From NCBI RefSeq assembly GCF_021919345.1, contig NZ_CP089293.1, positions 682,001 through 746,000 on the forward strand: a stretch of DNA of 64,000 nucleotides, read 5' to 3'. The translations under genes were made by a program, and so were the position numbers. The stretch comes from Paenarthrobacter nicotinovorans (GTDB lineage Bacteria > Actinomycetota > Actinomycetes > Actinomycetales > Micrococcaceae). Below the pieces are notes generated by a model. That model did no database searches and had not been told where the DNA came from. It was given only the letters and a program-made list of their open reading frames with translations. How positions within the stretch are numbered: position 1 is the stretch's first letter; each line of letters opens with the position of its first letter. Of the stretch, positions 17,296 through 24,324 are shown piece after piece.

Positions 17296-17333
17296 CCAGT
17301 ATTCCAAACTGGCTATGGAATACAAGGCCAGTT
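17296..17333. promoter_or_regulatory. Candidate MocR/YczR operator with nested repeats
   Basis: GTATTCCA at 17299-17306 and its exact complement TGGAATAC at 17316-17323 form an 8-9-8 inverted repeat. A second motif set, CCAGT (17296-17300), AACTGG (17307-17312) and CCAGTT (17328-17333), is interleaved with it. The short gap between divergent genes, including both promoters, is almost wholly made of these repeats, consistent with a MocR dimer contacting several half-sites. Confidence 0.65.
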
Positions 17334-17352
17334 TTCTTGGAGGATGGAGAAC

Positions 17353-17982
17353 ATGATGACCCGCAGAATCACTCAACTCCTGATCGGCCTGGCAATGTAC
17401 GGCATTTCCCTGGCCATGTTCATCCGGGCCGGCCTTGGGCTGGACCCTTGGGATGTGTTCCACCAAGGCCTGTCCCAGAAGACCGGCTTCAGCATCGGCG
17501 TAGTGGTCATCGCGGTCAGCTTCCTGGTTCTCCTGCTCTGGATCCCACTCCGGCAGATGCCCGGCATCGGTACCATCGCCAACGCGGTCCTGGTGGGCCT
17601 CTTCGCAGACCTTGGACTCTGGCTTATCCCGTCGTTCTCGCACCTCGGCGGGCAGATCGCCATGCTGGCCGGCGCCGTGATCCTCAACGGCATCGCCTCC
17701 GCCTGCTACATCGGAGCCCGTTTGGGTCCCGGCGCGCGTGACGGGCTCATGACGGGCCTTGTCCGGCGCACCGGGTGGTCCGTGCGACTGGTCCGCACCG
17801 GCATCGAAGTAGTGGTCCTGGCTGTGGGGTTCCTGCTTGGCGGCTCCGTGGGAGTGGGCACCGTGGTCTACGCCCTGGCCATCGGTCCGATCGTGCAGGT
17901 CCTGCTGCCGAAGTTCATGGTCCCGGAGCGGCCAAAGGCAACGGCCCCCACGGAAGCCGTGGAGGCCGCAGCCGCTGCGTGA
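17353..17982 (+). CDS. YczE/YyaS/YitT family membrane protein
   Basis: The 209-residue polytopic membrane protein (about five hydrophobic spans) contains GLGLDPWDVFHQGLSQKTGFSIG, a diagnostic motif of the YczE group, plus ARLGPGARDGLMTGL. The ATG at 17353 is nine bases after GGAGG (17339-17343) and fits better than an ATG directly abutting that site. Function in the family is unproven; export or vitamin B6-related transport has been proposed because of constant linkage to MocR regulators. The gene is controlled most likely by the divergent MocR protein. Confidence 0.85.
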   Translation: MMTRRITQLLIGLAMYGISLAMFIRAGLGLDPWDVFHQGLSQKTGFSIGVVVIAVSFLVLLLWIPLRQMPGIGTIANAVLVGLFADLGLWLIPSFSHLGGQIAMLAGAVILNGIASACYIGARLGPGARDGLMTGLVRRTGWSVRLVRTGIEVVVLAVGFLLGGSVGVGTVVYALAIGPIVQVLLPKFMVPERPKATAPTEAVEAAAAA

Positions 17983-17997
17983 GCCTGGTCCTCCCGC

Positions 17998-19257
17998 CTA
18001 GCGGCACGCCCCCAAGTCCTCGCCGTAGCGCAACCAGTCCGGCAGGTCCCGGGCCAGCGCGTCGCGGATGGTGGGCGATCCTGCGCTCCTCCAGTCGACG
18101 TCGTCGTTAATCTCGATCTCGTACTTCTTCCACTCGAACCAGTTGATCATTTTCAACTGCGGATACTTTTGGTGGGTTTCGGCGGAGAAGACCTGGCGCC
18201 ACCATGCCTGCTTGACGTCCAGCTCGGAGGCCCCGCTGCGGGCAGGAGTGAAGATCGCTGCGGTCTCCGGGATGGCCACAGGGCGGTTATGGTCCACACC
18301 GTACACCTGGTAGAAATCCGGCACGGCACTGTCGTTACCTGCTGTGCCGTTGTACGTGCCCGTGAGCATGGCCAGGAACTTGCCCGGTTCGGCAATGTCG
18401 TTGTTGCCCCAAGGCCGCTGGTTGCCCCAGTGATACAGCGACACCCCCACCCAATCCACGGCGTCATCCCCCGGATAGTAGGGAGCGTAGGTGTCATCGG
18501 ACATCGTGAGCGTGCCATCGTGGTCGGTGTCCAGCGCGGCAAAATCCGGAGTGCCCGGACGGGCCGCGAACTGGCCACCCGTGAACGGATAGCCTCCGCC
18601 GTAGTTGGGCGCCCACATCATGGAGGTGCCGGGGGCTTGGGAATGAATGGCTGCCGCCACCTTCCGGAACACCTCCACGTAGTGGATCGGCTGCTGGCCC
18701 CACGAGTACCAGGAGCCGTTCATCTCATGCGCAAAACGCACGACGACGGGCGTCCCCTGATCGTTGATGGCCCGCAAGTCTGTGGCCAATTTCGCGATCA
18801 CCTCATCGCTCATGGTCGCCAGGCCGCCGTGCGGCTCAAGGGTCAGGAGCAGCGCACCGCCTGTTGCCCGGACCTGGGTGACGGCGTTCGTGGTGTGGGA
18901 CCACGTCTCGTCGTCGTAGGGGATGTCCGAGAACTGGACCACCACCGCGGGATCATGGCCGAGGTTTGCGCGGTGTTCGGCCAAGGTCTCTGAATCCCAA
19001 TCCAGGTTGACCCCAAGAAGCACGCCATCTTTGGGAATGATGGATGCCGCATCGGCGGCCTTGCACAAGGACAACGCCTGGACGATGGGGACCACTTCCC
19101 TGGAAGCGAACCCCAAACCGGTGGCGGCCAGTGCTGTTACCAGGACGGGAACAAGAAGGCTTGCACGCCTCCGTTTGCGGTCAGGATGGCCAGTGAAGGA
19201 AGGCGGAGCCGGCTTCTGGCGCGGCGGCCGTGGCGGAGACACTAATGTCCGGGCCAT
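17998..19257 (-). CDS. Membrane-anchored or secreted GH26-like beta-glycanase
   Basis: The 419-residue protein has a basic N-terminus and one hydrophobic segment (about 33-52) acting as signal anchor. The catalytic part has VVVRFAHEMNGSWYSWG, the GH26 acid/base motif (E178), MMWAPNYGGG, and RPVAIPETAAIF, the likely nucleophile strand. GH26 covers beta-1,4-mannanases, lichenases and beta-1,3-xylanases, so the bond cut is uncertain. The ATG follows the STAS stop by a single base, so the two are co-transcribed and perhaps translationally coupled. With the GT2 synthase upstream, the enzyme more likely trims or releases a nascent exopolysaccharide than feeds the cell. An upstream in-frame ATG at 19353 lies inside the STAS gene. 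Confidence 0.8.
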   Translation of the reverse strand: MARTLVSPPRPPRQKPAPPSFTGHPDRKRRRASLLVPVLVTALAATGLGFASREVVPIVQALSLCKAADAASIIPKDGVLLGVNLDWDSETLAEHRANLGHDPAVVVQFSDIPYDDETWSHTTNAVTQVRATGGALLLTLEPHGGLATMSDEVIAKLATDLRAINDQGTPVVVRFAHEMNGSWYSWGQQPIHYVEVFRKVAAAIHSQAPGTSMMWAPNYGGGYPFTGGQFAARPGTPDFAALDTDHDGTLTMSDDTYAPYYPGDDAVDWVGVSLYHWGNQRPWGNNDIAEPGKFLAMLTGTYNGTAGNDSAVPDFYQVYGVDHNRPVAIPETAAIFTPARSGASELDVKQAWWRQVFSAETHQKYPQLKMINWFEWKKYEIEINDDVDWRSAGSPTIRDALARDLPDWLRYGEDLGACR

Positions 19258-19258
19258 G

Positions 19259-19696
19259 TCAGCCCCAACCAAGAGTGCGTGGACGTCGGGTGAACAGGTT
19301 GAGCCAGGCGAACCTGGACGTGAGGTGGCGTGCACGCACGAGTGTCCGACCACCGTCTACGGCTTCCTCGCGGTTCTCGTAGACACGGGCGACTTGCCCC
19401 AGATGGGCCTGGAGGCGGGTGGTTTCGAGCGCCAGGGAGTTACCGAAGAGGCGAAGATCTCCTCCGCGGGCGCGCAGGAAGTGCAGCACCTCCAGAAGAC
19501 CGACGACGCCGGACGCGCCGATGGTGGTCACTGCGGTCACGTCGAGCAGGACCAGCACGGGCCCGTCGGTTGCTGCCTTGGCTGAGTCCTGGCGGATGGC
19601 CTGAACGGTTGCCGCGTTCAAAGCGCCGGTTAGGGTCAGGTCGACGTGCGCCAGTGATGTGGGGATGATGTTGTGGACGCGGGAAAGTGTGGACAT
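19259..19696 (-). CDS. STAS domain protein (anti-sigma-factor-antagonist-like)
   Basis: The 145-residue protein is a single STAS domain: VDLTLTGALNAATVQAI, then GPVLVLLDVTAVTTIGASGVVGLLEVLHFLRARGGDLRLFG. The DVTAVTTIGASG segment corresponds to the phosphorylatable Ser region of SpoIIAA-like proteins, with a serine at the expected place. The C-terminal 35 residues are a basic tail (RFAWLNLFTRRPR) unusual for the family. CAGGAG lies eight bases before the ATG. Its position between a polysaccharide synthase and a GH26 suggests a regulatory or scaffold role in the synthase complex rather than general stress sigma control; this is inference. Confidence 0.8.
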   Translation of the reverse strand: MSTLSRVHNIIPTSLAHVDLTLTGALNAATVQAIRQDSAKAATDGPVLVLLDVTAVTTIGASGVVGLLEVLHFLRARGGDLRLFGNSLALETTRLQAHLGQVARVYENREEAVDGGRTLVRARHLTSRFAWLNLFTRRPRTLGWG

Positions 19697-19786
19697 GGTG
19701 GTCGCTCCTGGCTGGGGGTTGGAACGGCGGTCGTGGGGAAAGGTAGCCGGTCAGCTCTCACTGTGCGGCGTTGTGATGTGCGGTGC

Positions 19787-21691
19787 TCAGGTGTGTGGTC
19801 CTGCGCTGTGCGGGGCTCCAGCGGAATCCGGCCCGAGGACCTCAACGAGTTCCCTGGGGACGGGCATGGGATCCTTCAGGTCATCTCCGGGACCCCGGTA
19901 CCTTGCGGCGCCGATCACCACACTCAAAAGGGCCAGGTCCAAGGCCACCCAGACAAGGGTGATGAGGGTGGGGTACAGGGGAGCTTCGCCGGTCGCTGCC
20001 CTGGCTATCCCTATGCCCGAACACAAAACCAGGACGGCCATGGCCCCGATCTGGAGCCGGACGTGCTGGAAACCGCGCCCAGTGGCCTGTTTGCTTTTGG
20101 CAGTGACCGAGAACGCCAGGTGTTTGCCCAGAAAGACGGCTGCCGCACCGGAACACGTCGCCGCGATCCACGTGGGGAAAAGAGCAAAGGACCACTGCTG
20201 GCCGCGCCAGAGACCCTTGGCTCCGTTGCCCGCCACCTGGAAGAGCAGCTGGCAGGAAATGAAGAACGGCAGGAACAAACAGAAGAAGACCACGGGGCTC
20301 GCCGTGAGGGGGTAGGTTCCCGCGACCAGGAAAACCACCGGCGCCGCAATGTAGCTCAAGGCGGCGAAGCCGTTGAGGTAACTGGTCATGGTGCCCAGGT
20401 ACATGAGGCGCTGTGCCAACGTCAGGCCGCGAAGGAACAGCGGATTGTCCTTGAAGAACACCTGCATGGTGCCGGCTGCCCAGCGGTGGCGCTGCGACAA
20501 CATGGTGGACACGTCCTCCGGGGCCAGCCCGTGCACCAGCACTTCATGGTGGTAGACGCTTCCCCATCCCATGGCGTGAAGGTGCATGGCGGTTGCCATG
20601 TCTTCGGTGATGGTGGTGGTGTCCATCGGGTGGATGGCAAGTGCCTGATCCGTGTGCGCCACATCCACCGATTCCAGCACCGCATCAAGTTCAGGCACCA
20701 CATCGTCCATGGCATCGGGGTTCCCCAACGCCGCAGCATGGAAGGAGACGCGGAGTTCGAAGGTGATTTCCGCCAGGACATCGCCCCTGCGGACCTGATG
20801 TTCCGCGCGGGTGATCGCCTCCAGCGCCTGCTCAACCACCGGCATGGCCGCCGGATGCCGCCTGCCCAGCTCGCCAAGGAGATCCTGCAACCGGGCGCGA
20901 CCCCTGCGCAGGGCGCTCCACGTGTGTTCGGTGGCGGTCCGGGTGTAACGCGTCAGGCCCAGGGCCATGAGGGCTTCCCTGCGCAGGACAGCATTGGAAC
21001 CGCAGAAGAACGCCGCATCCCACCCGTCCTTGCCTTGCTGGATAGGTCCGTAGAACAGCTCCGCCTGGCTGCCCAGGGGATCACGGTCCGGAACATTCCA
21101 AAAGTGCTGCGGCGTCTGGACGAACGCCACCTCTCCGGCATCAAAGTAGCCAAGGACACGGTCCAGGAACCGGGGTTCCGGGACTTGGTCCGCGTCCAGA
21201 ATGGCCACGAATTCACCGGTGGTCATGGAGAGGGCATTATTGACGTTGCCTGCCTTGGCGAACCGCTGCCGGCCATCCCATTCGGGGCCCCGCCTGATGT
21301 ATCCGACGCCGATCTGCCGGGCTGCCGTGGCGAAGTCACTGCGGTCGCCATCGTCCAGGATCCACGTTTCGTGCGGATATTCCATGTCCCTGGCCGCGAT
21401 GGCCGTCCTGAGGACGAGGTCGAGCGGCTCGTTATAGGTGGCGATGAAAACGTCCACGGTCCTGCCCGGCAGGGCAGGAGGGGGAGGCGGCCGCCGTCGT
21501 GCATTCCACATGGTAGCCGCGTACAACGCCGATTCGCCCAGGCTGTACGTTTCCGCCGCAACGAGGGGCAGGGAAATCCACCATGCGTCCCACGCAACGG
21601 TGCCCGACCAGCGCCAACTGATGTAGATCAATCCAAAGGAAACCACCAGGACGGCAAGGATCCTTACCAAAATCTGCTTACGAATGCCCAT
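19787..21691 (-). CDS. Processive GT2 glycosyltransferase (cellulose/beta-glucan synthase-like) with an insertion in the catalytic domain
   Basis: The 634-residue membrane enzyme is related to BcsA. There are N-terminal transmembrane segments (about 8-28 and 36-60), a cytoplasmic GT-A domain with TYNEPLDLV, LDDGDR (112-117), DADQ (166-169), TED (362-364) and QRHRW (400-404), then several C-terminal membrane spans. All four catalytic motifs are intact. Between GSNAVLRREAL and ITED there are about 110 residues (245-355) where BcsA-like enzymes have about 20; the extra is helical and charged. No PilZ domain is present. GGAGG sits seven bases before the ATG. It probably makes and extrudes a beta-glycan; the sugar is unknown. 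STAS and GH26 genes follow on the same strand. Confidence 0.88.
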   Translation of the reverse strand: MGIRKQILVRILAVLVVSFGLIYISWRWSGTVAWDAWWISLPLVAAETYSLGESALYAATMWNARRRPPPPPALPGRTVDVFIATYNEPLDLVLRTAIAARDMEYPHETWILDDGDRSDFATAARQIGVGYIRRGPEWDGRQRFAKAGNVNNALSMTTGEFVAILDADQVPEPRFLDRVLGYFDAGEVAFVQTPQHFWNVPDRDPLGSQAELFYGPIQQGKDGWDAAFFCGSNAVLRREALMALGLTRYTRTATEHTWSALRRGRARLQDLLGELGRRHPAAMPVVEQALEAITRAEHQVRRGDVLAEITFELRVSFHAAALGNPDAMDDVVPELDAVLESVDVAHTDQALAIHPMDTTTITEDMATAMHLHAMGWGSVYHHEVLVHGLAPEDVSTMLSQRHRWAAGTMQVFFKDNPLFLRGLTLAQRLMYLGTMTSYLNGFAALSYIAAPVVFLVAGTYPLTASPVVFFCLFLPFFISCQLLFQVAGNGAKGLWRGQQWSFALFPTWIAATCSGAAAVFLGKHLAFSVTAKSKQATGRGFQHVRLQIGAMAVLVLCSGIGIARAATGEAPLYPTLITLVWVALDLALLSVVIGAARYRGPGDDLKDPMPVPRELVEVLGPDSAGAPHSAGPHT

Positions 21692-21994
21692 TTTTAGCCT
21701 CCGGGTAACTGCTGGGGAAAAGGCAAAGGCACGTCAGTCTGTCCGGACGCCGCTAGGCGAAAGTTGGGAAGACACGGCTGACGCGCCTGGAGCATGCATC
21801 GTCGATGCTCAGAGGAAGGAAACACGTTGCGAACGGAATTTACCTGTCCTTATCCCACTCTCGCCCGCTCACATTTCGTCGCCGTTACGGACTTGATAAG
21901 TAATTTCGCGCGGAATATTTCCTCGCAGTGACGTTTTGCGTGTCGCTACAAAAAGCCTTGCGTGCGTGGCGAAAAGGCGGTCAGAGTGGCAACC
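21692..21994. promoter_or_regulatory. Divergent control region between the GT2 synthase and GH16 genes
   Basis: These 303 bp hold no gene. Near the middle GAGCAT and ATGCTC (about 21790-21810) flank an inner palindrome GCATCG-T-CGATGC, a compact hairpin or operator. On the plus strand TTGATA (21893-21898) and an AT-rich TATTTC (21916-21921), 17 bp apart, are a possible promoter for the GH16 gene. I checked for a c-di-AMP or c-di-GMP riboswitch on both strands and found no convincing match. Confidence 0.4.
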
Positions 21995-23251
21995 ATGAAG
22001 CGAAGACTCATGCCTTTGGTGATGGTCATCGTCGGACTGGCCGTCTCAGCGACACTCATCGCTCCTGAACCGCCGGCGCTGGCAGCGGCCGGCATGCCGG
22101 CTCCCGGTGCGTTGGTGTGGAGCGATGAATTCAACGGACCAGCCGGAACAGCGCCCGACTCCGCCAAATGGGTCCACGACACCGGGGGATCGGGGTGGGG
22201 TAACGGCGAACTCCAGTACTACACCGCCAGCACGCGGAACGCCGCCGCCGACGGGCAAGGCAACCTTGCCATCACCGCGCGGCGGGAAAACCCGGCCGGA
22301 AATCAATGCCATTACGGGGCATGTCAGTACACCTCCGCGCGCCTCTTGACGGCGGGGAAGTTCAGCCGCACCCAGGGCCGGTTCGAAGCCCGGCTCAAAC
22401 TGCCCAAAGGACAAGGAATGTGGCCCGCGTTCTGGATGTTGGGCGACAACGTTTTCACTGATGGCTGGCCCAACAGCGGCGAGCTCGACGTCATGGAAAA
22501 CGTCGGCAAGGAACCCGGGACAACGTGGGGAAGCATCCACGGTCCCGGGTATTCAGGTGCAAACGCCGCCAACGCCAGCTACACCTTGCCGCACGGTGCC
22601 GCGTTGGGGGACGCTTTCCACACGTTCACCGTGGATTGGGCGGCGGATTCAATCACCTGGTACATCGACGGGGTCCCGTACTCACACAAGACCAAGGCCA
22701 ACACACCCGGGCCATGGGTATTCGACCACAACTTCTTCCTGCTGCTGAACCTGGCCGTGGGTGGTTATTGGCCCGGAGCGCCGGATTCAGGCACCACTTT
22801 TCCGCAGTCGCTCCTGGTCGACTACGTCCGTGTGTACGAGCTCGCTGCGGCTCCGTCAGCGGCTCCCGCCAGTGCCAGGATCCAGGGCTACGCGGGCAAA
22901 TGCATCGATGTTGCCGGACGCCAGGCCACCGACGGTGCCCAGCTGCAACTGTGGGACTGTGAGGCGGCTGCCTCCGAACAATGGACCTTCGCTTCCAACG
23001 GCACGGTGCAGTCGTTGGGCAAATGCATGGACGTGGCCTGGGGTTCCACCAGTAACGGCGCTCGCGTCCAGCTGGCCGCGTGCAACGGAAACGCCGCGCA
23101 GCAGTTCGTGCTGAACTCTGCCGGAGATCTGGTGAACCCCCAGGCGAACAAATGCGTGGACGTAGCCGACTGGTCGTGGTCGAATGGTTCACGCCTGCAG
23201 TTATGGGATTGCGCCGGGTCCGCCAACCAGAAATGGTGGCGGACGGTGTAG
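21995..23251 (+). CDS. Secreted GH16 endo-beta-glucanase with C-terminal ricin-type CBM13
   Basis: The 418-residue protein starts MKRRLMPLVMVIVGLAVSAT and has a signal peptide ending around ALAAAG (about residue 32). Residues 40-280 form a GH16 beta-jelly roll: WSDEFNG, the catalytic GELDVMEN with E163, D165 and E168 in the laminarinase (E-x-D-x-x-E) arrangement, and MWPAFWMLG. Residues 285-418 carry three QxW-type repeats of a CBM13/ricin B lectin (CIDVAGRQ-QLWDC-EQW, CMDVAW-QQF, CVDVADW-QLWDC-QKW). It should cleave beta-1,3 or mixed beta-1,3/1,4-glucan outside the cell. It is divergent from the GT2 synthase. Some upstream GTG starts exist, but only the ATG gives a clean signal peptide. Confidence 0.92.
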   Translation: MKRRLMPLVMVIVGLAVSATLIAPEPPALAAAGMPAPGALVWSDEFNGPAGTAPDSAKWVHDTGGSGWGNGELQYYTASTRNAAADGQGNLAITARRENPAGNQCHYGACQYTSARLLTAGKFSRTQGRFEARLKLPKGQGMWPAFWMLGDNVFTDGWPNSGELDVMENVGKEPGTTWGSIHGPGYSGANAANASYTLPHGAALGDAFHTFTVDWAADSITWYIDGVPYSHKTKANTPGPWVFDHNFFLLLNLAVGGYWPGAPDSGTTFPQSLLVDYVRVYELAAAPSAAPASARIQGYAGKCIDVAGRQATDGAQLQLWDCEAAASEQWTFASNGTVQSLGKCMDVAWGSTSNGARVQLAACNGNAAQQFVLNSAGDLVNPQANKCVDVADWSWSNGSRLQLWDCAGSANQKWWRTV

Positions 23252-23493
23252 AAAACGTCCGACGGCGACGCGCAGCCAGCGCTGATCCGACGACTATTGC
23301 TGGGGCGGCTGGGGAGCTTCCTGGAGTAGTCGGCGCGGTTTGCATGGGGCGCGGCGCCGTCGCGGCGGTTGCCGCTGTGCCCGGCCGGGACGAATCCGAC
23401 GTCTCCGGCCGGGCCACGGTTTCACGGTAGGTGTCCGGGAAGTGGGCTGGCAAGAGCCGGTCTCGGGGGACTTGGTCTCCAGGCAGCCGGCTT

Positions 23494-24324
23494 CTAGGGA
23501 GCGGGTTGGCAGCGCGGGCAGAAGTAGATGTCGCGTTCTTCGGTTCCGTCCGGTCCTGCCAGCAGGGCACGGCGGATCGTGGCGCCGCATCGCCTGCAGG
23601 GTTGGCGTTCCCGGCCGTAAACCCAGTAGCCGGGACGCAGGGCTCGTGGGCCCAAAGTGGTCCGGCGGCCAGGTCCAAGGTTTTCGCCCAGGAGGCGTTT
23701 GGCGTCGGTGACGGTCTTGGCCAGATCCGGGACTTCTCCGACAGACAGGGCCGGGTGGATGCCCGAAAGGTAGCATGCCTCGCAGCGGTAAATGTTGCCG
23801 ATCCCTGCCAGTTTCCGTTGGTCCAGCAAGGCGAAGCCGACCGTAACGTCCGGCTCGGCCTTCAGCCTGCGCAGGGCTTCTTCCTCGTCCCAGTCCGGCC
23901 CCAGGAGGTCGGGGCCGAGGTGTCCCACGATCTTGTCTTCCTCGGCGGTGGGCACGACTTCCAGGATGCCCAGGGAGAACCCGACCGCGTCGGCAACTGC
24001 CGTGCGAAGGACGCAACGTGCCGTGTGGCCCGGCTTGGTCCATCGACCACCCGGCGGGTAAATCATCCAGTTACCCTCCATTTTGAGGTGGGAGTGGATG
24101 GTCAGTGCCCGGGGTTTCCTGCTGGCACCGGGCTCGTCGTCAACGGGGCCGGTCAAGCGCATGAGCAGGTGCTTGCCCCTGGGGACCACTTCCGTCATGG
24201 TCCAGCCAGTCAGGTTGAGGGTGGCGAAACGGGGCACGCGGAAGTCGGAAGCTGTGATGACTTGGCCCGCCAAGGCCTCGTTGAGCCGGTTGGCGGCCCG
24301 CCAAATGGAATCGCCTTCAGGCAC
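23494..24324 (-). CDS. nei2: Formamidopyrimidine-DNA glycosylase/endonuclease VIII family enzyme (Nei2 type)
   Basis: The 276-residue base-excision repair enzyme begins at a GTG, VPEGDSIWRAANRL, leaving Pro2-Glu3 as the catalytic N-terminus after methionine removal. HSHLKMEGNW, LLDQRKLAGIGNIYRCEACYLSGIHP (the H2TH motif) and the C-terminal zinc finger CRRCGATIRRALLAG...YFCPRCQ complete the Fpg/Nei fold. It removes oxidised pyrimidines and nicks the abasic site. It overlaps the 3' end of lhr by 8 bp, a gene order conserved in actinobacteria, which suggests a shared repair role. About 240 bp with no gene separate it from the convergent GH16 gene. Confidence 0.9.
   Translation of the reverse strand: MPEGDSIWRAANRLNEALAGQVITASDFRVPRFATLNLTGWTMTEVVPRGKHLLMRLTGPVDDEPGASRKPRALTIHSHLKMEGNWMIYPPGGRWTKPGHTARCVLRTAVADAVGFSLGILEVVPTAEEDKIVGHLGPDLLGPDWDEEEALRRLKAEPDVTVGFALLDQRKLAGIGNIYRCEACYLSGIHPALSVGEVPDLAKTVTDAKRLLGENLGPGRRTTLGPRALRPGYWVYGRERQPCRRCGATIRRALLAGPDGTEERDIYFCPRCQPAP

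Noticed and set aside
19673..21697. 674-residue plus-strand frame opposite the GT2 synthase
   Set aside because: The GT2 frame has all catalytic motifs; the plus-strand translation has no recognisable domain.
21692..21994. Possible cyclic dinucleotide riboswitch upstream of the GH16 or GT2 gene
   Set aside because: None of the ydaO or GEMM invariant blocks was found on either strand; only a short hairpin and GGGTAAC-like fragments.
23252..23493. Small gene between the GH16 and nei2 stops
   Set aside because: Frames here are out of phase with any start signal and read Arg/Pro-rich; it looks like plain convergent spacer.
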